From NCBI GenBank assembly GCA_033439765.1, contig JAULSN010000003.1:4278001-4342000 (forward strand): DNA of 64,000 nucleotides, written 5' to 3'. The first letter of the stretch is position 1; each line of letters starts with the position of its first letter. Below the pieces are notes generated by a model. That model worked only from the letters and a program-made list of their open reading frames with translations. It ran no database searches and had not been told where the DNA came from. Shown piece after piece: positions 13,213-24,885 of the stretch. Made by a program: the position numbers and the translations under genes. The DNA comes from Lasiosphaeria ovina (taxonomy: Eukaryota > Ascomycota > Sordariomycetes > Sordariales > Lasiosphaeriaceae).

Positions 13213-13803
13213 CTAAACCAAGCCCCTCAGTCGGCTTATCACCCAGACCCCCTGCAGTCTTGGGGTACAATCCAGGGGTTGGAAAACAACTACCTGGCCA
13301 AACCGTCATTTTCATGGTATCCACCACCAAACCATCAGCATACACACAGCAAGTTCATGCCAGAGTCTCAGAGGTAGCCTCGGTTAGCAGCTTGAGTTGG
13401 CTTCAGCAAAGGAAAAGGAGCATATCCGGTAATGGAAGGTACGAGTAAGCATGGAACGAACCATTTGGTTCACGGGAGCATTTGGCCATAAAGGCAGCAC
13501 AATGGCGTCCGGGGCGCTTGATGATACTAGTTTGTTTGGAATTACTGACCGCACTTGGCTTGCGTATATATGCACACGATAGATAATTAATACGCGTCGG
13601 TTCCAATGGCTGTGCTTCGGCTTCACATTTGTAGTTACCCGTGCAGTCTCCAGCGATCTGTCCACTTCCTTTTCACCAAGTTTATGGAAGAAGGAATCCA
13701 AAGAGGCAGCTGGAACTGGAATGCCTATCGACTGCGCCGCTTTTGGGCACGGGACAGGGGCCCGGGATCCCACCATGCCATGCAACCAACCACCTTCCAC
13801 GCG

Positions 13804-13925
13804 TGTTCCTGGCCAGATCTGGTTCCTGGGGTAGGTGTTCCTAGTGACCCCGGTTCGATGTTCCTGGCTCAGCGTTCCTGGTTCACCGTTCCTGGTTCAG
13901 CGTCCTTGGCTCAGTGTTCCTATTC
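13804..13925. repeat. degenerate gttcctgg(t/c)tcagc repeat
   Basis: The motif gttcctgg, often followed by ttca or ctca, recurs about seven times with variable spacing. Copies are imperfect. It lies in non-coding sequence and has no recognised function. Confidence 0.6.
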
Positions 13926-14700
13926 CGAGACCATGGGTCATGGATCGCAATTAAGCCACGGATATGGCCGCCGCCGCATTCACTTTAGCGCCCAGCCAAT
14001 GCCACCCCAAGCGCACCCGCACACACGGCGTAAAGGTGCGTATGCATAATTCGCAAAGATGTCGACGGAATGCGAACCGTGCTGTTTCACGCCCGATTCG
14101 GCCACGCACCCCAGAGCTTCCCCGCGGATTTCGAGCATGTTGCAATCCCAACGCCTTGTCCTTTGAGCGTACCTCTTCCTGCACCCGCCATTTTATCGTT
14201 ATCGAAATGAAGCTACGTTGTCTCGACCCCCTGAGTCCTGGCCGCCTCACATTCCTCGCTTGAACTGACGCCGGCTGCTATGCAGAGCGGGGCGATTTCC
14301 TCGACAAAAATGCGTTGCCCCGGTTCTTGGGGCTTAGACTAGTAGCTTGTGCCTTGTTCCGCGTATCTGGGGTTACAGGGCTTTCTTCAACTTCTTCTTA
14401 TCGACGTCGATCATGCGGTCCAGGGCACGATCCTGATGTTGTGCCCCTTTACCCTGGACGAGCCCCGATGGCAACGTTGCTAGCTTCTGCATCCGATCAT
14501 CTTGAAGACGGCGATGCAAGATAGTTGATGATGGCTCGAAGTGGCATGTCGTTATCCCGGCCCTGGCCCATCATGCCCAAGTCCTTCTAAGACTCAGACG
14601 CATCCGGGGTCGGCTTGGTGATGGCTCTTGCTGATTCCACTTGTCACATTCCAGTACATATACAGCCAGAAACCCTCCTCAACTGGTGTCTTGCTTCTCA

Positions 14701-14750
14701 TCACTCACCAGCACTCATCAGCACTCATCAGCACTCATCAACACTCAGCA
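14701..14750. repeat. 10-bp tandem repeat (gcactcatca)
   Basis: Three perfect copies of gcactcatca (14711-14740) are flanked by one degenerate copy on each side. They sit about 140 bases before the start of the BYS1-type gene, so they fall in its promoter or 5' leader. Confidence 0.8.
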
Positions 14751-14891
14751 GAGCTCAACTCAATAAACAGACTCTCGCTTTGAAACATTATACAATCTCG
14801 ACACTTTCTTCCTATCCTCACTCGTCTTGTATAGCTGCCTCCACAAGTTCTGTCTTTGATTTATCCGCTTCAAAACAAACACTTCGTCAAC

Positions 14892-15598
14892 ATGTACGCG
14901 GCAACCACTGTTCTGGCCCTCGCCACCTTGGCTTCCACCGTGTCTGCCACGCTGAACATCAACAACTGGTGCAACGTGCCTGTCTACGTCTACCAGTCCA
15001 ACTGCGGCAGCTGCGACAAGGGCTCCAACGACGCCTGCAACCAGTCGCCCTACGTCATCGGGGCCGGCAACGGCGGCAGCATCCTCCGGCTCGACTGGAT
15101 CCGCAACAACTGCGGCACCAGCGTCAAGATCTCCAAGAACGATCCGGGCTTCAACAGCGGGATCCTGCAGTTCGAGTACACGTACGCTAGCGGAGACGGC
15201 CTGTACTGGGACGTCTCCAACATTGACGGGGCCGGCGCTGGCCGCGCTGGCACGCCCTTCTACCATGACAATGTCAAGGCCACGCCTACCGACGCCGGCG
15301 CCGGCCAAGGCACCTGGTATGTTTTCCCCCCTTCTCTGACTATTTCGAGAACAACATAAACACACCCAGGATTAGCCATTAGCTAACCAGATCGGTCCGT
15401 GACAGCCAAAAAATCCGCTGCCCAGCAAACCAGCTGTGCGTCGACGCTTACAACCACCCCGACGACGTCCGCACCCGCTGGTGCCCCCTGAACACGGGCG
15501 ACATGTGGCTCGACCTGTGCGAGCCCACCGAGTTCTTCAACAACAAGCGCGAGCTCCCCGCCCGTGAGGCCCGCCGCGCCATTGCTTTCACGGCCTGA
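14892..15598 (+). CDS. secreted BYS1-domain (thaumatin-like) protein
   Basis: Two exons, 14892-15316 and 15406-15598 (intron gtatgt...gacag), give 205 residues. The first 19 residues form a signal peptide ending VSA. The mature protein opens LNINNWCNVPVYVYQ, has many cysteines, and carries the pattern ILQFEYTYASGDGLYWDVSN typical of the Bys1 family (Pfam PF04681), with a second cysteine-rich part including CPANQLCVDAYNHPDD. The tail has KR and RR dibasic sites (NNKRELPAREARRAI). Family members are secreted or wall-associated proteins, often stage-regulated, of unknown biochemical role. Codon use is strongly C-ending, unlike the neighbouring genes, suggesting high expression. Confidence 0.87.
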
Positions 15599-16016
15599 AT
15601 AGTAAACACAACACCTCTGAGACTCATCACATCACATGCCGGACGCGCTTGTTCGTGCTGTCTGGAAGTCTCACACGGAACACCCTTTTTCACCTCTTTG
15701 GATATGTTTCTTGTTGCCTACCTTTGTGTATATTGCTCCTTATCTCTCCTGTTTCAATTTTTGTTTGTCTTGTCCACTTCTAGATGCCCTTTTTCAGTAT
15801 GTACTCTCCTCCCCAGCACATATCCCCCAAGAGTTGCCAGTATATATGTACTTGTACATACATTATTTATAGACAGATAGAATATACTTTTTCTTTTTGC
15901 GCCCCTTCAACTTGAGTTTATGTTTTTGTGTCGTGTGATTGCCGCGATGGTGTCACTTCCTGTAATTGAGGACAAGTTCTGTGGTGATTAACTGATTAAC
16001 ATGCCAGAGATCTTAT
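15599..16016. other. convergent 3' spacer
   Basis: This T-rich stretch between the convergent BYS1-type and cytochrome genes probably holds the 3' untranslated regions of both. No gene is seen. Confidence 0.5.
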
Positions 16017-16993
16017 CTAGCATGTGTCATTTTGAACTTTCGTCGCCAAGAGCGCCCATTGGTCGTACAAGGCAGCTTCCGTGCTTTCAAGCGACGCCTC
16101 CCACTGCCCGTATCCCTTGTCGTGGAAAGTAAAAGTGACATTGCCGGGGCATCCCGGGTTCAGCGGCGAGTCGAAGCCCTGGGCGTACCCGAGGGGAAGC
16201 GAGGTTTTGGACGCATTGGCGGACTTGGCGACGGCAGCGGGTTGTGTCTTGGGCGAGAGGCAGTTGCGGCACTGGTAGATGACTTCGTATCCCGTCGCGT
16301 TGGCCCACGAGCTGATCTGCGTCAGGCTCACGTCTTGCCCGACATAGGCAGGCGGCATGAAGTAGTCAGTCGCCCAGCGAAACGACGTCACGACTGAGCC
16401 TTGGTATTGCCTTGCAAATTGTCAGCATTGTCAGCTTCTGGATTGCCACTGATAATTATTCTTCGCATTGATGAGACTTCACACTGAAGGGGCGAAAGGT
16501 GGAATTGGAAACCGGGTCCGAAGCACTCGGAAAGTACGCACCAGGCGATCAGGAGCAAGTCTGCAAGCATATCTCCGTGATGGGCCAACCCACACCATCC
16601 CGTCGCATTTGCCGTATCGCTTTCACATCTCTGCAAATGAAGTTTTTTAGCCGTGACCCAGCCAACCGTAAACACAGACATGCCGTCATGGCTGGAGACA
16701 TACCAGCAGGCCTATATAGTCGGCAGCATTCTGGCCGGCTGCATCTGGGGGCAGGACCAGGCCGGTGGTAAAACCGTCTTGGTTTGTCCACGTGCTAAAG
16801 TTGATTCCGGTTTTCAAATCCGTGTAGACTCCCTCAGTCATGTCTGCGCTCTGGCCAAGACATGTCGATATCATCACTTGACTCGCCGGTTTAGCACAAC
16901 CACCCACCACACAGACTGGCTATAGTAGATTCGAGCAGCCAACTCACATAGAGTGCCAGCGAGAATCGTTTCCGCGGGCCAGCGATTCCACAT
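16017..16993 (-). CDS. secreted stand-alone cytochrome domain, cellobiose-dehydrogenase type (AA8-like)
   Basis: Rebuilt as four exons on the minus strand: 16993-16948, 16876-16704, 16630-16542 and 16410-16017, giving 233 residues. The ATG sits in gccgccATG, and splicing makes a signal peptide (about 1-24, with ILAGTLLMISTCLG). The mature part aligns by eye with the CDH cytochrome: GVYTDLKTGINFSTWT, GFTTGLVLPPDA, then HHGDMLADLLLIAW and SFRWATDYFMPPAY. The two axial heme ligands of the family, a Met after the glycine/histidine turn and a His in the late FTFHDKG segment, correspond to Met94 and His199. There is no flavin dehydrogenase domain, membrane segment or cellulose-binding module. Such proteins could pass electrons to lytic polysaccharide monooxygenases. 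Introns 1 and 3 use AAG acceptors, forced by frame; intron 3 restores the conserved Trp103. Confidence 0.82.
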
Positions 16994-18007
16994 GGCGGCG
17001 ATGGGCGCGGTAACAAATGAAATTATTAGCAACCTTGGCTGCCGGCTTTTGAGTCTCTCTGCTCACTGCTTAGACAGATACAAAGCCGCCAAGAGTCGGT
17101 GTGCAAGACTAAGTAGAGGGTCGGTACGTGTCACGGCCTTTATTTGTCCGCATGCGCCCAAGTACTATTATAATCAAGCATGCACACTGCGCAGGTACCT
17201 TATCAATAGTCTAATGTGCGCAGTGTTGCCTCTCCGCGACTGCACAGAAATTAACTAATTAGGCGCGAGACCCGAGCAATATAAAGAGGAGCAGAAGAAT
17301 CCGCGTTTGATGATCTAAAACAAAGCTCCTGTAGCACTTTGGGGGCTGCCGTCTCCCGGGTGCTGCCATCCATTTATCCAGACCTCGGCATGGGCACATG
17401 CTTTCCCCGTGCATTTCCTGCGGCGACAGTGAAAACACAGACCACCTATCAATATCGTCGCGCAAGATCCAGGGACATGTGATTTTTTTTGTATAGGGAT
17501 GTACATGTACCCACAGAATGTCCAGCTCCGATATAGACGGGCCAGGTGCCAGGCAACCAAAAGGCATTCTCTTGGTCTTCTGATATGGCGCGATTCCAAC
17601 TCAAATCCGCTCCTTGACGTGGTCCCAAGTCGAATGCGCCGCACCACGCAGAAGAACGCGACCTAAACAACAATACGACCCTCAGTCGTCCAGTGCTGCT
17701 TTACAACATTGCTCATTAAGAAAGAAGAAAGAAGAAAAAGAGAAGCATGCAAGCAATTTCAGTCACCTTTGCATGCCTTTTGGGAGAATAGTTAGAAGGG
17801 AACGCTCTTGATCTCCTAAAGCGACAAGCTGGATGATAGATGTCTACCCCAGCGCCCATGCCAATGTCGTCTATCCCATTCCGTCCGTCATCCATATCCT
17901 CCGACCCCCAGAGGGAGACCGCCGTGTGGAAGTAGAGCCTGTAAACCGTGGAAGCCGAGTTTGAGGCGCCACAAGGAATGGCCAGGCACGTACCGTATGG
18001 AGAATGC
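16994..18007. other. promoter of the cytochrome gene and 3' region of the next gene
   Basis: About 1 kb with no supported gene. The part nearest 16993 is the probable promoter of the minus-strand cytochrome gene; the part near 18007 is the 3' region of the zinc-finger-like gene. A gcaggtacctta motif lies at about 17191-17202. Confidence 0.45.
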
Positions 18008-19482
18008 TTAAGAAGAGGGCATTCCCGCCGCGGCTCTGCTGAGGCGTCGAAGTTGACCGGGCATCTGGCCGCTCAGCAGGCTGTTGATGCAGTCGTTGAT
18101 GATGGAGCCATCTCCCACGTTCTGCGCACGGGTGCGTCGCAGCCAATACTCAAATGGACCACCTGATTATAGTAGACGTTAGTTTTGGAATTTGTAGGTA
18201 TCGGGACAGACATGGACACTTACGGTTCAGCGACAGAGCGGTCCCAAGCTCGGTGCACCGCTCCGCCGGGGTGTGCTCGGTGTGCATCTCGGTAAAGTGC
18301 GTGATCATCTTTGAAATATCCTTCAGAGGCCACTTGCACGGCGCCGCAGGGGAGCGGCCGCTGCCAGCGAGCAGATATTTGGGAGCCGAGCACAGCCGGC
18401 ATCTCCACATGCCGAGGCGCTGCAGCGTGGTGTTGGCAGCGCCGTCCGCGTCGGGATTTCCCTCGTAATCGGGCGAGGACGAGATCTTTGGCCGCTTCAC
18501 GGCGCCGTCATCGCCGTCGTCCTCCCCTTGTGCTGCTGGAACTGCTGGTGCCGCGCGTTTTCCTAAAATGGGAGTCGAGCTGGCGGCGTGCTTGGCTGTC
18601 AGTCCGGTTCCACCGCCACCAGTGCTGGCTCGAGGCTTGCCGTTGCTGCTGATGTGGGCTCCGTTGCTCGCGGTTACCATCATCGTCGTACCGTAGTTCT
18701 GGTGGCGGAAGCGAGTTCCCTGCTGGTGCAGCTGCACCTGAAGCGTCTCGATGCGGTGCTGGCAGTGGCGGATCTGGTGGCCCAGGTCGAGGGTCCGGAG
18801 CTGCAGGGTCCGCATCTCCTGGGGGGTCAGGTCAGGCTTCTCCAGTTGTGCCCTGCAGAACTCCATATCGTGGTTGTACGCCATGATGTCTACACTCAGC
18901 TGGCGGAGCGTGATTTCATCCAGGTTTGAGTTCTCGTAACTCAAGTTGGAAGTCGTCTGAGTGACAGGAACGACGGCAACCGCGTTGCCGTTATTCGGCA
19001 GCGGGCTTGCAGGGCGGACAACCTCAACGGCTCCCTTCTCTGCGGCGGCAGCGACAGCGGCAGCGACAGCGACAGGGCTGGTGCCCCGTGAGCTCGCATC
19101 ACTGCTGCCTTGGCCGCTGGCAACCGTGATACTATTGCGAGACGTTGACACCATGTTTGGCTGAAGCTGCTCCATGTATTGTTAGTTGAAGGCCAACTAA
19201 TCGATTATCTTTAAAGGGGAGCGATGTGGTGGGGAGAGGTTGGAAGTGAAGGGTCGCGTTTGGGCGGAATGTTTGAGGTGGGGAATAGCGATCGCAGGTT
19301 GCAGATCGACTGACGTATTGAAAAAGAAGGCGGGTGGATTGAAATCAGGACAGTGACGGAGAGTATAACTGCGAGAGTGAGGGCGATTGAGAAATAATGA
19401 AAAAAAGACAAAAAAAGGAACTTACGGGTCGTTGTTGGCCGGAACGGCCTCCCGACGCATGCGCTTGTCGTTTGCCTGGCAT
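18008..19482 (-). CDS. fungal protein with coiled coil and zinc-finger-like region, unknown function
   Basis: The preferred model has three exons: 19482-19426, 19160-18224 and 18162-18008, giving 382 residues beginning MPGKRQAHASGG. Intron 1 (265 nt) has a gtaagt donor, an actaac branch site and a cttcag acceptor. A shorter alternative starts at the ATG at 19175, inside that intron, giving 368 residues. The middle has a heptad-like stretch (from about residue 100, EITLRQLSVDIMAYNHDMEF) suggesting a coiled coil. A later segment, WRCRLCSAPKY followed by a spaced Cys and ITHFTEMHTEH, looks like an atypical C2H2-type finger. Between them lies the basic patch KRPKISS, a possible nuclear signal. 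The last intron (18223-18163) restores a conserved-looking tail, GPFEYWLRRTRAQNVGDGS. I do not recognise the family; a nuclear DNA- or RNA-binding role is only a guess. Confidence 0.75.
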
Positions 19483-20242
19483 GATGAGAGAGACAAGGGC
19501 GGGGGCTTGTGGTGTGGTGAGTAGGCAGGGAGGGGGAAGGAAAGAAAGAAAAAAGAAAACGAGAAAAGAAAGGGAAAAAAAGAAAGGGAACCGCGTCAAA
19601 GAAAAAGAGGGGCCTTATCCGGATTGGGCGAATGAGGGTGCGGGAGGGGCGGTAACAGTGGGGATTGCTTTAGCTTACCTGCCCACTCCCCAGCTAAGGT
19701 AAGGCAGGTACTCTCCGTGGGAGTGTGTCAATCTTTTCCAACAATTAATACGACCTGGTACCGATGTGCAGTACCTCCTAAATCTCCGAAAAGACGGGTT
19801 CGTCGTGAAGCGAGAGCTAAATGCCCAGCCCAGCGGCCGTCCATATGGTATTGATTTTTCTTGCGTTCAATCAACTGAATGCTCATGACCATGATTCCGC
19901 ATTTACACTGCCATTAACTGCAGATCCTGCCTACCAAATAGTCTCATTCTTTTCTCTTTCTTTATTGAAATCCAGTTTTGTTTTTGTCGGTAAAGGCAAG
20001 CTTTTGGGTTGCTGATTAAGTGTTCTAAATTGTTACTACTCACAGTTAACTAACTTAAGACTTGAGGAACCTAAGGAGACAGGACGTCGAACTAGGCCGC
20101 TTTACCTGCCTTACCTTCCTTTTTCAATTTAGCGTTCCACTTCAATGATGTGTTGAAATGCCGTTTTTTTCGTGAATTTCTTCATTTTCTCATGTCCTTC
20201 TCTCACGTCTCCAACCTTTTCTGATCCTCTTCAACGGCAACC
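19483..20242. other. divergent spacer between the zinc-finger-like and acyltransferase genes
   Basis: About 760 bases with no supported gene. It starts with a purine-rich stretch, the minus-strand gene's leader, and ends with a CT-rich leader before 20243. An inverted pair, tacctgcc and ggcaggta, lies within about 19675-19711, and further ttacctgccttacctt motifs lie near 20101-20118. It should serve as a promoter for both flanking genes. Confidence 0.5.
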
Positions 20243-21895
20243 ATGACCATGCTCCCTACAGTCTCAACCACCCAGACTCAGAGAGTGTTCCCGGCGGCGC
20301 CAGCCAGTTCAGAGGCTGTCGTTCCCTTATCGCTCCTCGACGCGACGACGGCGAATTTCGCCCTCACGAGTGCCACTTGGATTTTCGAGAGCCCCACTGT
20401 CGAGCTTTCGCGACTCCTGCCGCTCCTTCACGAGTCGCTCCGCATCACCCTCTCTTCATATCCGCAGCTATGCGGCCAGTGCCGGGCGTTCGGCAGCATT
20501 GACGGTCTGGATCCGGCGGGCGACGATAAGATTGCGAGCAGCAAGTTGGCGCCGCACACGCGGCGATTCGGCCGCGTCTACGCCCGTTTCGGAACAGATC
20601 AGGACCCTGGCGTCAAGCTGATCACGGCGGCCAGCTCGGCTACCGTCGACCATCTCCACCCCGCCGACCGGGTAAAGCGGCTGGCTCTGTGGGAGCGCAG
20701 CAAAGGCCCGCTCAAGGCCTTCTCGCCCGCCACAGCCATCGCCCACGCCCTGCAGCCGAACGAGCCCGACGCAGATGGCGTCCGCAAGCCGCTGCTCGCG
20801 ATCCAGATCACGGAGCTGGCGTGCCGGGGGCTGGTCCTGTCGATCAAGTGCGCGCACCCCATGGTAGACATCGCGGCCCTGGTGTGCTTCGTCAAGGACT
20901 GGGCCAGCGTCAGCCGGGCGAAGCTGGCGGGCGAGGCCGTCCCGCTGCTGCGCCCCGTCTTCGACCCTGCGCTCGTCGACGTTTTGGCCGCCGGCGACAT
21001 CAACGCCGAGCAGCCGGACCCGGACATCATCGACCGCGCCATGAAGCTGCCCATGAACCGCTTCGACTGGTGGGCGCCGTCGGAGGGCTGTCCGTGGCCG
21101 AGCAGCGTGCCAAGTGTCTTCCAGGACCGCGACCTGCCGCCGGCCGGTTTGGCGATGCCGTGGGCCGAGTGGGACGTCCACGCCCCCGTCTCGAGCTACA
21201 TTGTTCACCTCAGCCGAGAGCAAGTCGACTTTCTCTGGGGCCGTGCTACGCAAGCCCAGCCGGCGGGCGTGAGGATCAGCAAGCACGACGCCGTTCTCGC
21301 CCATCTCTGGTCGTGCGTCGTGCGCGCTAGGGATCTCGAGGGCGACCACACCAGCCCCGTGCACTGCGACCTCGTGCTCGGTCTTCGGCCGCCCCTGCAG
21401 CTCGGCGACACATTCATCGGGTCGCCCGTCGTGATGGTCAACGTCGAGATGGCGGGCGCACAGGTCTGCGACGACGTCGGGGCCACGACCCGGCGCATCC
21501 GAGACACGATCGCGCTCGGCGGCAGCCGCGACGGCCTGGCCGCCCACCTGCACGGCGTGGCGTTCGAGAAGTCGCCCCAGCGCATCTGGCAGGCCTTTCT
21601 GGGCCGGCGCCACCTGCTCGTGACCACGTGGGCCCGCGCGGGCATCTACGAGGTGGACTTTGGCTTCGGCTCTGTCCTCCGCTATGCCGACGGCATCGTG
21701 CCAGACATGGACGGGTGCGTCCTCATCAAGGAGGCACCGCCTGCGCTCGCTGCAAAGCATGGCGCGCCATCTGGCGCAAAACCGGCGTGGACTGACAGCG
21801 GTGTCGACATCTCGATTGCGCTGGGCGAGGAGCACATGCAGCGGCTACTTGACGACCCCCTGCTCCTCCCCGTGATGCCGGTCAACCTGAATTAA
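20243..21895 (+). CDS. BAHD-family acyltransferase (PF02458 type)
   Basis: A single exon codes for 550 residues; ATGs at 20243 and 20249 are both usable, the first with a better upstream context (gcaaccATG). The catalytic HxxxD is present as HPMVD at residues 205-209, following SIKCA. The structural DFGWG motif appears as DFGFG at 472-476. These two motifs and the length define the family, which transfers acyl groups from CoA thioesters to alcohols or amines in specialised metabolism; fungal members include the trichothecene 3-O-acetyltransferases. The gene is convergent with the Zn2Cys6 regulator (249 bases apart), which suggests possible co-regulation. GC content and C-ending codons are clearly higher than in the neighbouring spacers. 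The acceptor and donor substrates are unknown. Confidence 0.88.
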   Translation: MTMLPTVSTTQTQRVFPAAPASSEAVVPLSLLDATTANFALTSATWIFESPTVELSRLLPLLHESLRITLSSYPQLCGQCRAFGSIDGLDPAGDDKIASSKLAPHTRRFGRVYARFGTDQDPGVKLITAASSATVDHLHPADRVKRLALWERSKGPLKAFSPATAIAHALQPNEPDADGVRKPLLAIQITELACRGLVLSIKCAHPMVDIAALVCFVKDWASVSRAKLAGEAVPLLRPVFDPALVDVLAAGDINAEQPDPDIIDRAMKLPMNRFDWWAPSEGCPWPSSVPSVFQDRDLPPAGLAMPWAEWDVHAPVSSYIVHLSREQVDFLWGRATQAQPAGVRISKHDAVLAHLWSCVVRARDLEGDHTSPVHCDLVLGLRPPLQLGDTFIGSPVVMVNVEMAGAQVCDDVGATTRRIRDTIALGGSRDGLAAHLHGVAFEKSPQRIWQAFLGRRHLLVTTWARAGIYEVDFGFGSVLRYADGIVPDMDGCVLIKEAPPALAAKHGAPSGAKPAWTDSGVDISIALGEEHMQRLLDDPLLLPVMPVNLN

Positions 21896-22144
21896 TGATT
21901 ATCTGCGTGCTAGGACTAGTAATATCGCACCACGCATCTGATCAATTTTTATCTATAACTAGAATAATAATAACTAGCATTTGGTACCAAGACAAGCCAC
22001 GACACCGTGGACTGAATAATTACAGCCAAGGTTACGGTGCCATCGCTTGACCGACTGCATCAGATTCTACCTTTAGTGATATAATATAGTGATGTAATAG
22101 CGGCATGGCTTTCTCGCCTAACGTTACTCGTATCGTTACATAAA

Positions 22145-24169
22145 TCATTTATATATGGGACCGCTTCCCTGTCCGCTCTCCTCAATGAACGTGTCGTACG
22201 CGGCCTAAAATTGTTAGCAGAGTGCATTAATTCAGCGAGCGAGTCACTGCTCGGGAAGAGAGGGTGACAAACCCAGTCAAGGTCGACATTGGCCCATTCT
22301 TGGTAAAACGAGAAGTTCCCCGCGGGTAACATGGCGTCGAACTGCGGGCCTAGCCCGAGAATCTCAAGGGGAGTTATATTATCGGGCGGTGTCTGCAGAG
22401 ACGACGACGCCGTGCCCGGACTGGTGTCGACGCGGAAGCTCGAGAACATGCCCTCGAGCAGCTGGTGAGACCGCCAGGCCTCTTCACATACGTTCCCCGC
22501 GTCGGCCCAGAGGGCGCGCGACTTGTCCAGCGCCTGCAGAAGCACGCCGCTGTCGGGCGACAGCGGCTCGGCGGCCTCAGCGCTCGGGGCTTTGCGCCGC
22601 AGCTCCAGCTCCAGTATCAGGACCATGAAGGCCAGGGTCATGATCTGCCGCGTCTGTGCCATGCGGTACAGGGACGGAATCAGGAGCTGCTGGCTCTCGA
22701 CCAGGGCCAGCGCCGACGAGATGCACCGGTCGTGCGAGAACTTGTACCGGCTGTCGGTTCGCCCCTTGGCCAGGAACTTGCGGTGCAGCGCGCACATGCC
22801 CTTGTGGTACATGCCGAACAGGCTCAGGTTGGAGAAGGTGGCCAGCATCTGGACCATACCGCCTCTTGGACCATCACCGTCGCCTTTTTTACTGCTGCCG
22901 CCGCTACTAGCCCCAACAGGGGGAATTCTCATGTGCGGGGGAAAGCTCTGGTAGGATTCGTACACGGCGCGGTCAATGTCGAGAACGGCATCATACGCGC
23001 CTGTATTCGGCGCGCTGTTGAAATCGGCGACGCGACCCAGAGCGCGGAAGAGGCGGCCCTTTACAATCAGATACGTTACCGGGGTGGCCTCTGTGAGCGG
23101 CCGGGACAGGGGCAGGACCGTGGTTTCCGCCGACAGCTCCCACTCATGCAGGTTCCGACACTCGGCGGCGTCGGCAAACGAGCCCGACACCATACGTGGG
23201 AAGCCGCCGAGGAAAGAGGCCATATCGTCCATGCTCACAACCGAGATCCACACACGGCGCCGGTATTCGGCCTGCATAGGGGAGATATCCGGGAACTGCG
23301 AGGGGTCACGGTGGTAGCCCATATTGATGGCGGTACGCACTACGACGCCCGTCATGATCCACAGCCCGCGGTGGTTATCGTCCCTGCGGTTTAACTCGGC
23401 CGTAGCGTTGAAGCGCAGCGTCTCCACCGTATATGGCAGGCACTTGGCCATATCGCCAGCGAGTAGGCACTGCGACGTGCGCGTACGGTAGAGGGAGAAG
23501 AGCGACTCGGCGATGCCTTCGTACTGGGGCGGTTCACCGTACTGGTGATAGGCTAGCATCGTTATTCCGAGGATGGAGAAGAGCAGGCCCAGCCATATCA
23601 GGTTTGTTTGCGACGGGTTCTTCCAGTGCTCGTTGTACTAGATAGGACTAGAGATCAGCCAAGTGCCACGTGGGGTGGCATGGTGTTGCATGACCTGTTT
23701 CACTGTCAGAAAAAGAGAGTTCTAAAAGGAGTCTTACCTCGCGGATAAAGGTTGGCTCGTGGAGGATGGCTGATGCGAGCAAGAAAAAAGGGGCAGGGGT
23801 TAGTTAGATAGACAGAACGGCAAGGCACTGGTGGCATTCGCACCAAGGGACTTACGCGGGACGGCGATGGGGAAGGCGGACCGATTAAAGAAGAAGGCAA
23901 TCATGCGGTCGACTTCGGGTTTGGGTGGCAGAGTCGAGATGATCTCGATTCGCTCGATCGGCTTGGCTTGGTTGAAGAGCAGACTGGATCCGTCGACGGT
24001 ATGCGAGGGTATGGGAAGATTGCTGTAGTCTGTCTCATAGCCGTAATCTTGGTTGTTCCAGGTGCTTCTGAGGTTATTGATCTAAGGTGTCACAATCAGG
24101 GGTGCGTGCAGGTCAGCCAGGGGGATCAGCAGCGGCACCGGGACCAGTTACCTAACGGCAACAAATTAA

Positions 24170-24203
<34 letters not shown>

Positions 24204-24853
24204 AGTAAAAATTAATTACCTCTTGGAGCACGACCTGCCAGTCGTGCACGCCGCGGTAGACGGAGTGAATGCCGTCCATGACCGTCTTGCCGGCCCCGCT
24301 CTCCTCGGCCGCATCCTGGGCCTGGGCCTGAGCTTGAGCCTGCGGAGGGCTGTCTGGAGTGTCTGGCAGCACTGTCGCTGGCTGCGCCGGGTCGTGCTCG
24401 TGATCGACGGGAGGTGAGCCTGTGGAGAAGGCCTGGTGCTTTTCGATCAGGCTCTTGACTAGATCCTCGAGGTCGTGGATTCGGGCGAGCATTTCCTGGC
24501 CGTTTGCATTGGCGCGGGCGGCGGCGCCGGAGCCGCCTGCGTTGGGTTTGGGGCCGTGAAACTTGCAGGCCTCGTCTCCGCCACGGGCCTTGCAGTTCTG
24601 GCAGGGCGACTCCCGATTGCATTTCAGTCTGTGCTTAGCTCGGTTAGATGCGGGGCGCCAGACATGAACAGACAGACAGACAACAAGTAGGTACGGATTC
24701 GGACACGGATACGGAGCTATAGGTAGGTATGGAATCTCAATCAGCGTCCCGTCCGCGACGCGACGTGACGCAGAGGGATGCATGATCTGATGCAGTGCAG
24801 ATGAGGGCCTATGTGGCACCAGGCGGTAGTAGTAGGGGTAGTAGTACTAGTAC

Positions 24854-24885
<32 letters not shown>

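Larger units (their letters stand above)
13213..14891. other. 1.7 kb spacer upstream of the BYS1-type gene
   Basis: No gene is supported on either strand. It holds imperfect gttcctgg repeats at 13804-13925 and a 10-bp direct repeat at 14701-14750. The final 200 bases probably form the promoter and leader of the secreted-protein gene. Confidence 0.45.

Noticed and set aside
16941..16990. Cytochrome gene starting without the 16993 exon
   Set aside because: It would lack both an ATG in good context and a signal peptide; the spliced start supplies both.
20468..21835. A 455-codon minus-strand frame opposite the acyltransferase
   Set aside because: It is rich in Arg, Asp and Ala without motifs and arises from the strong third-base GC of the true gene.
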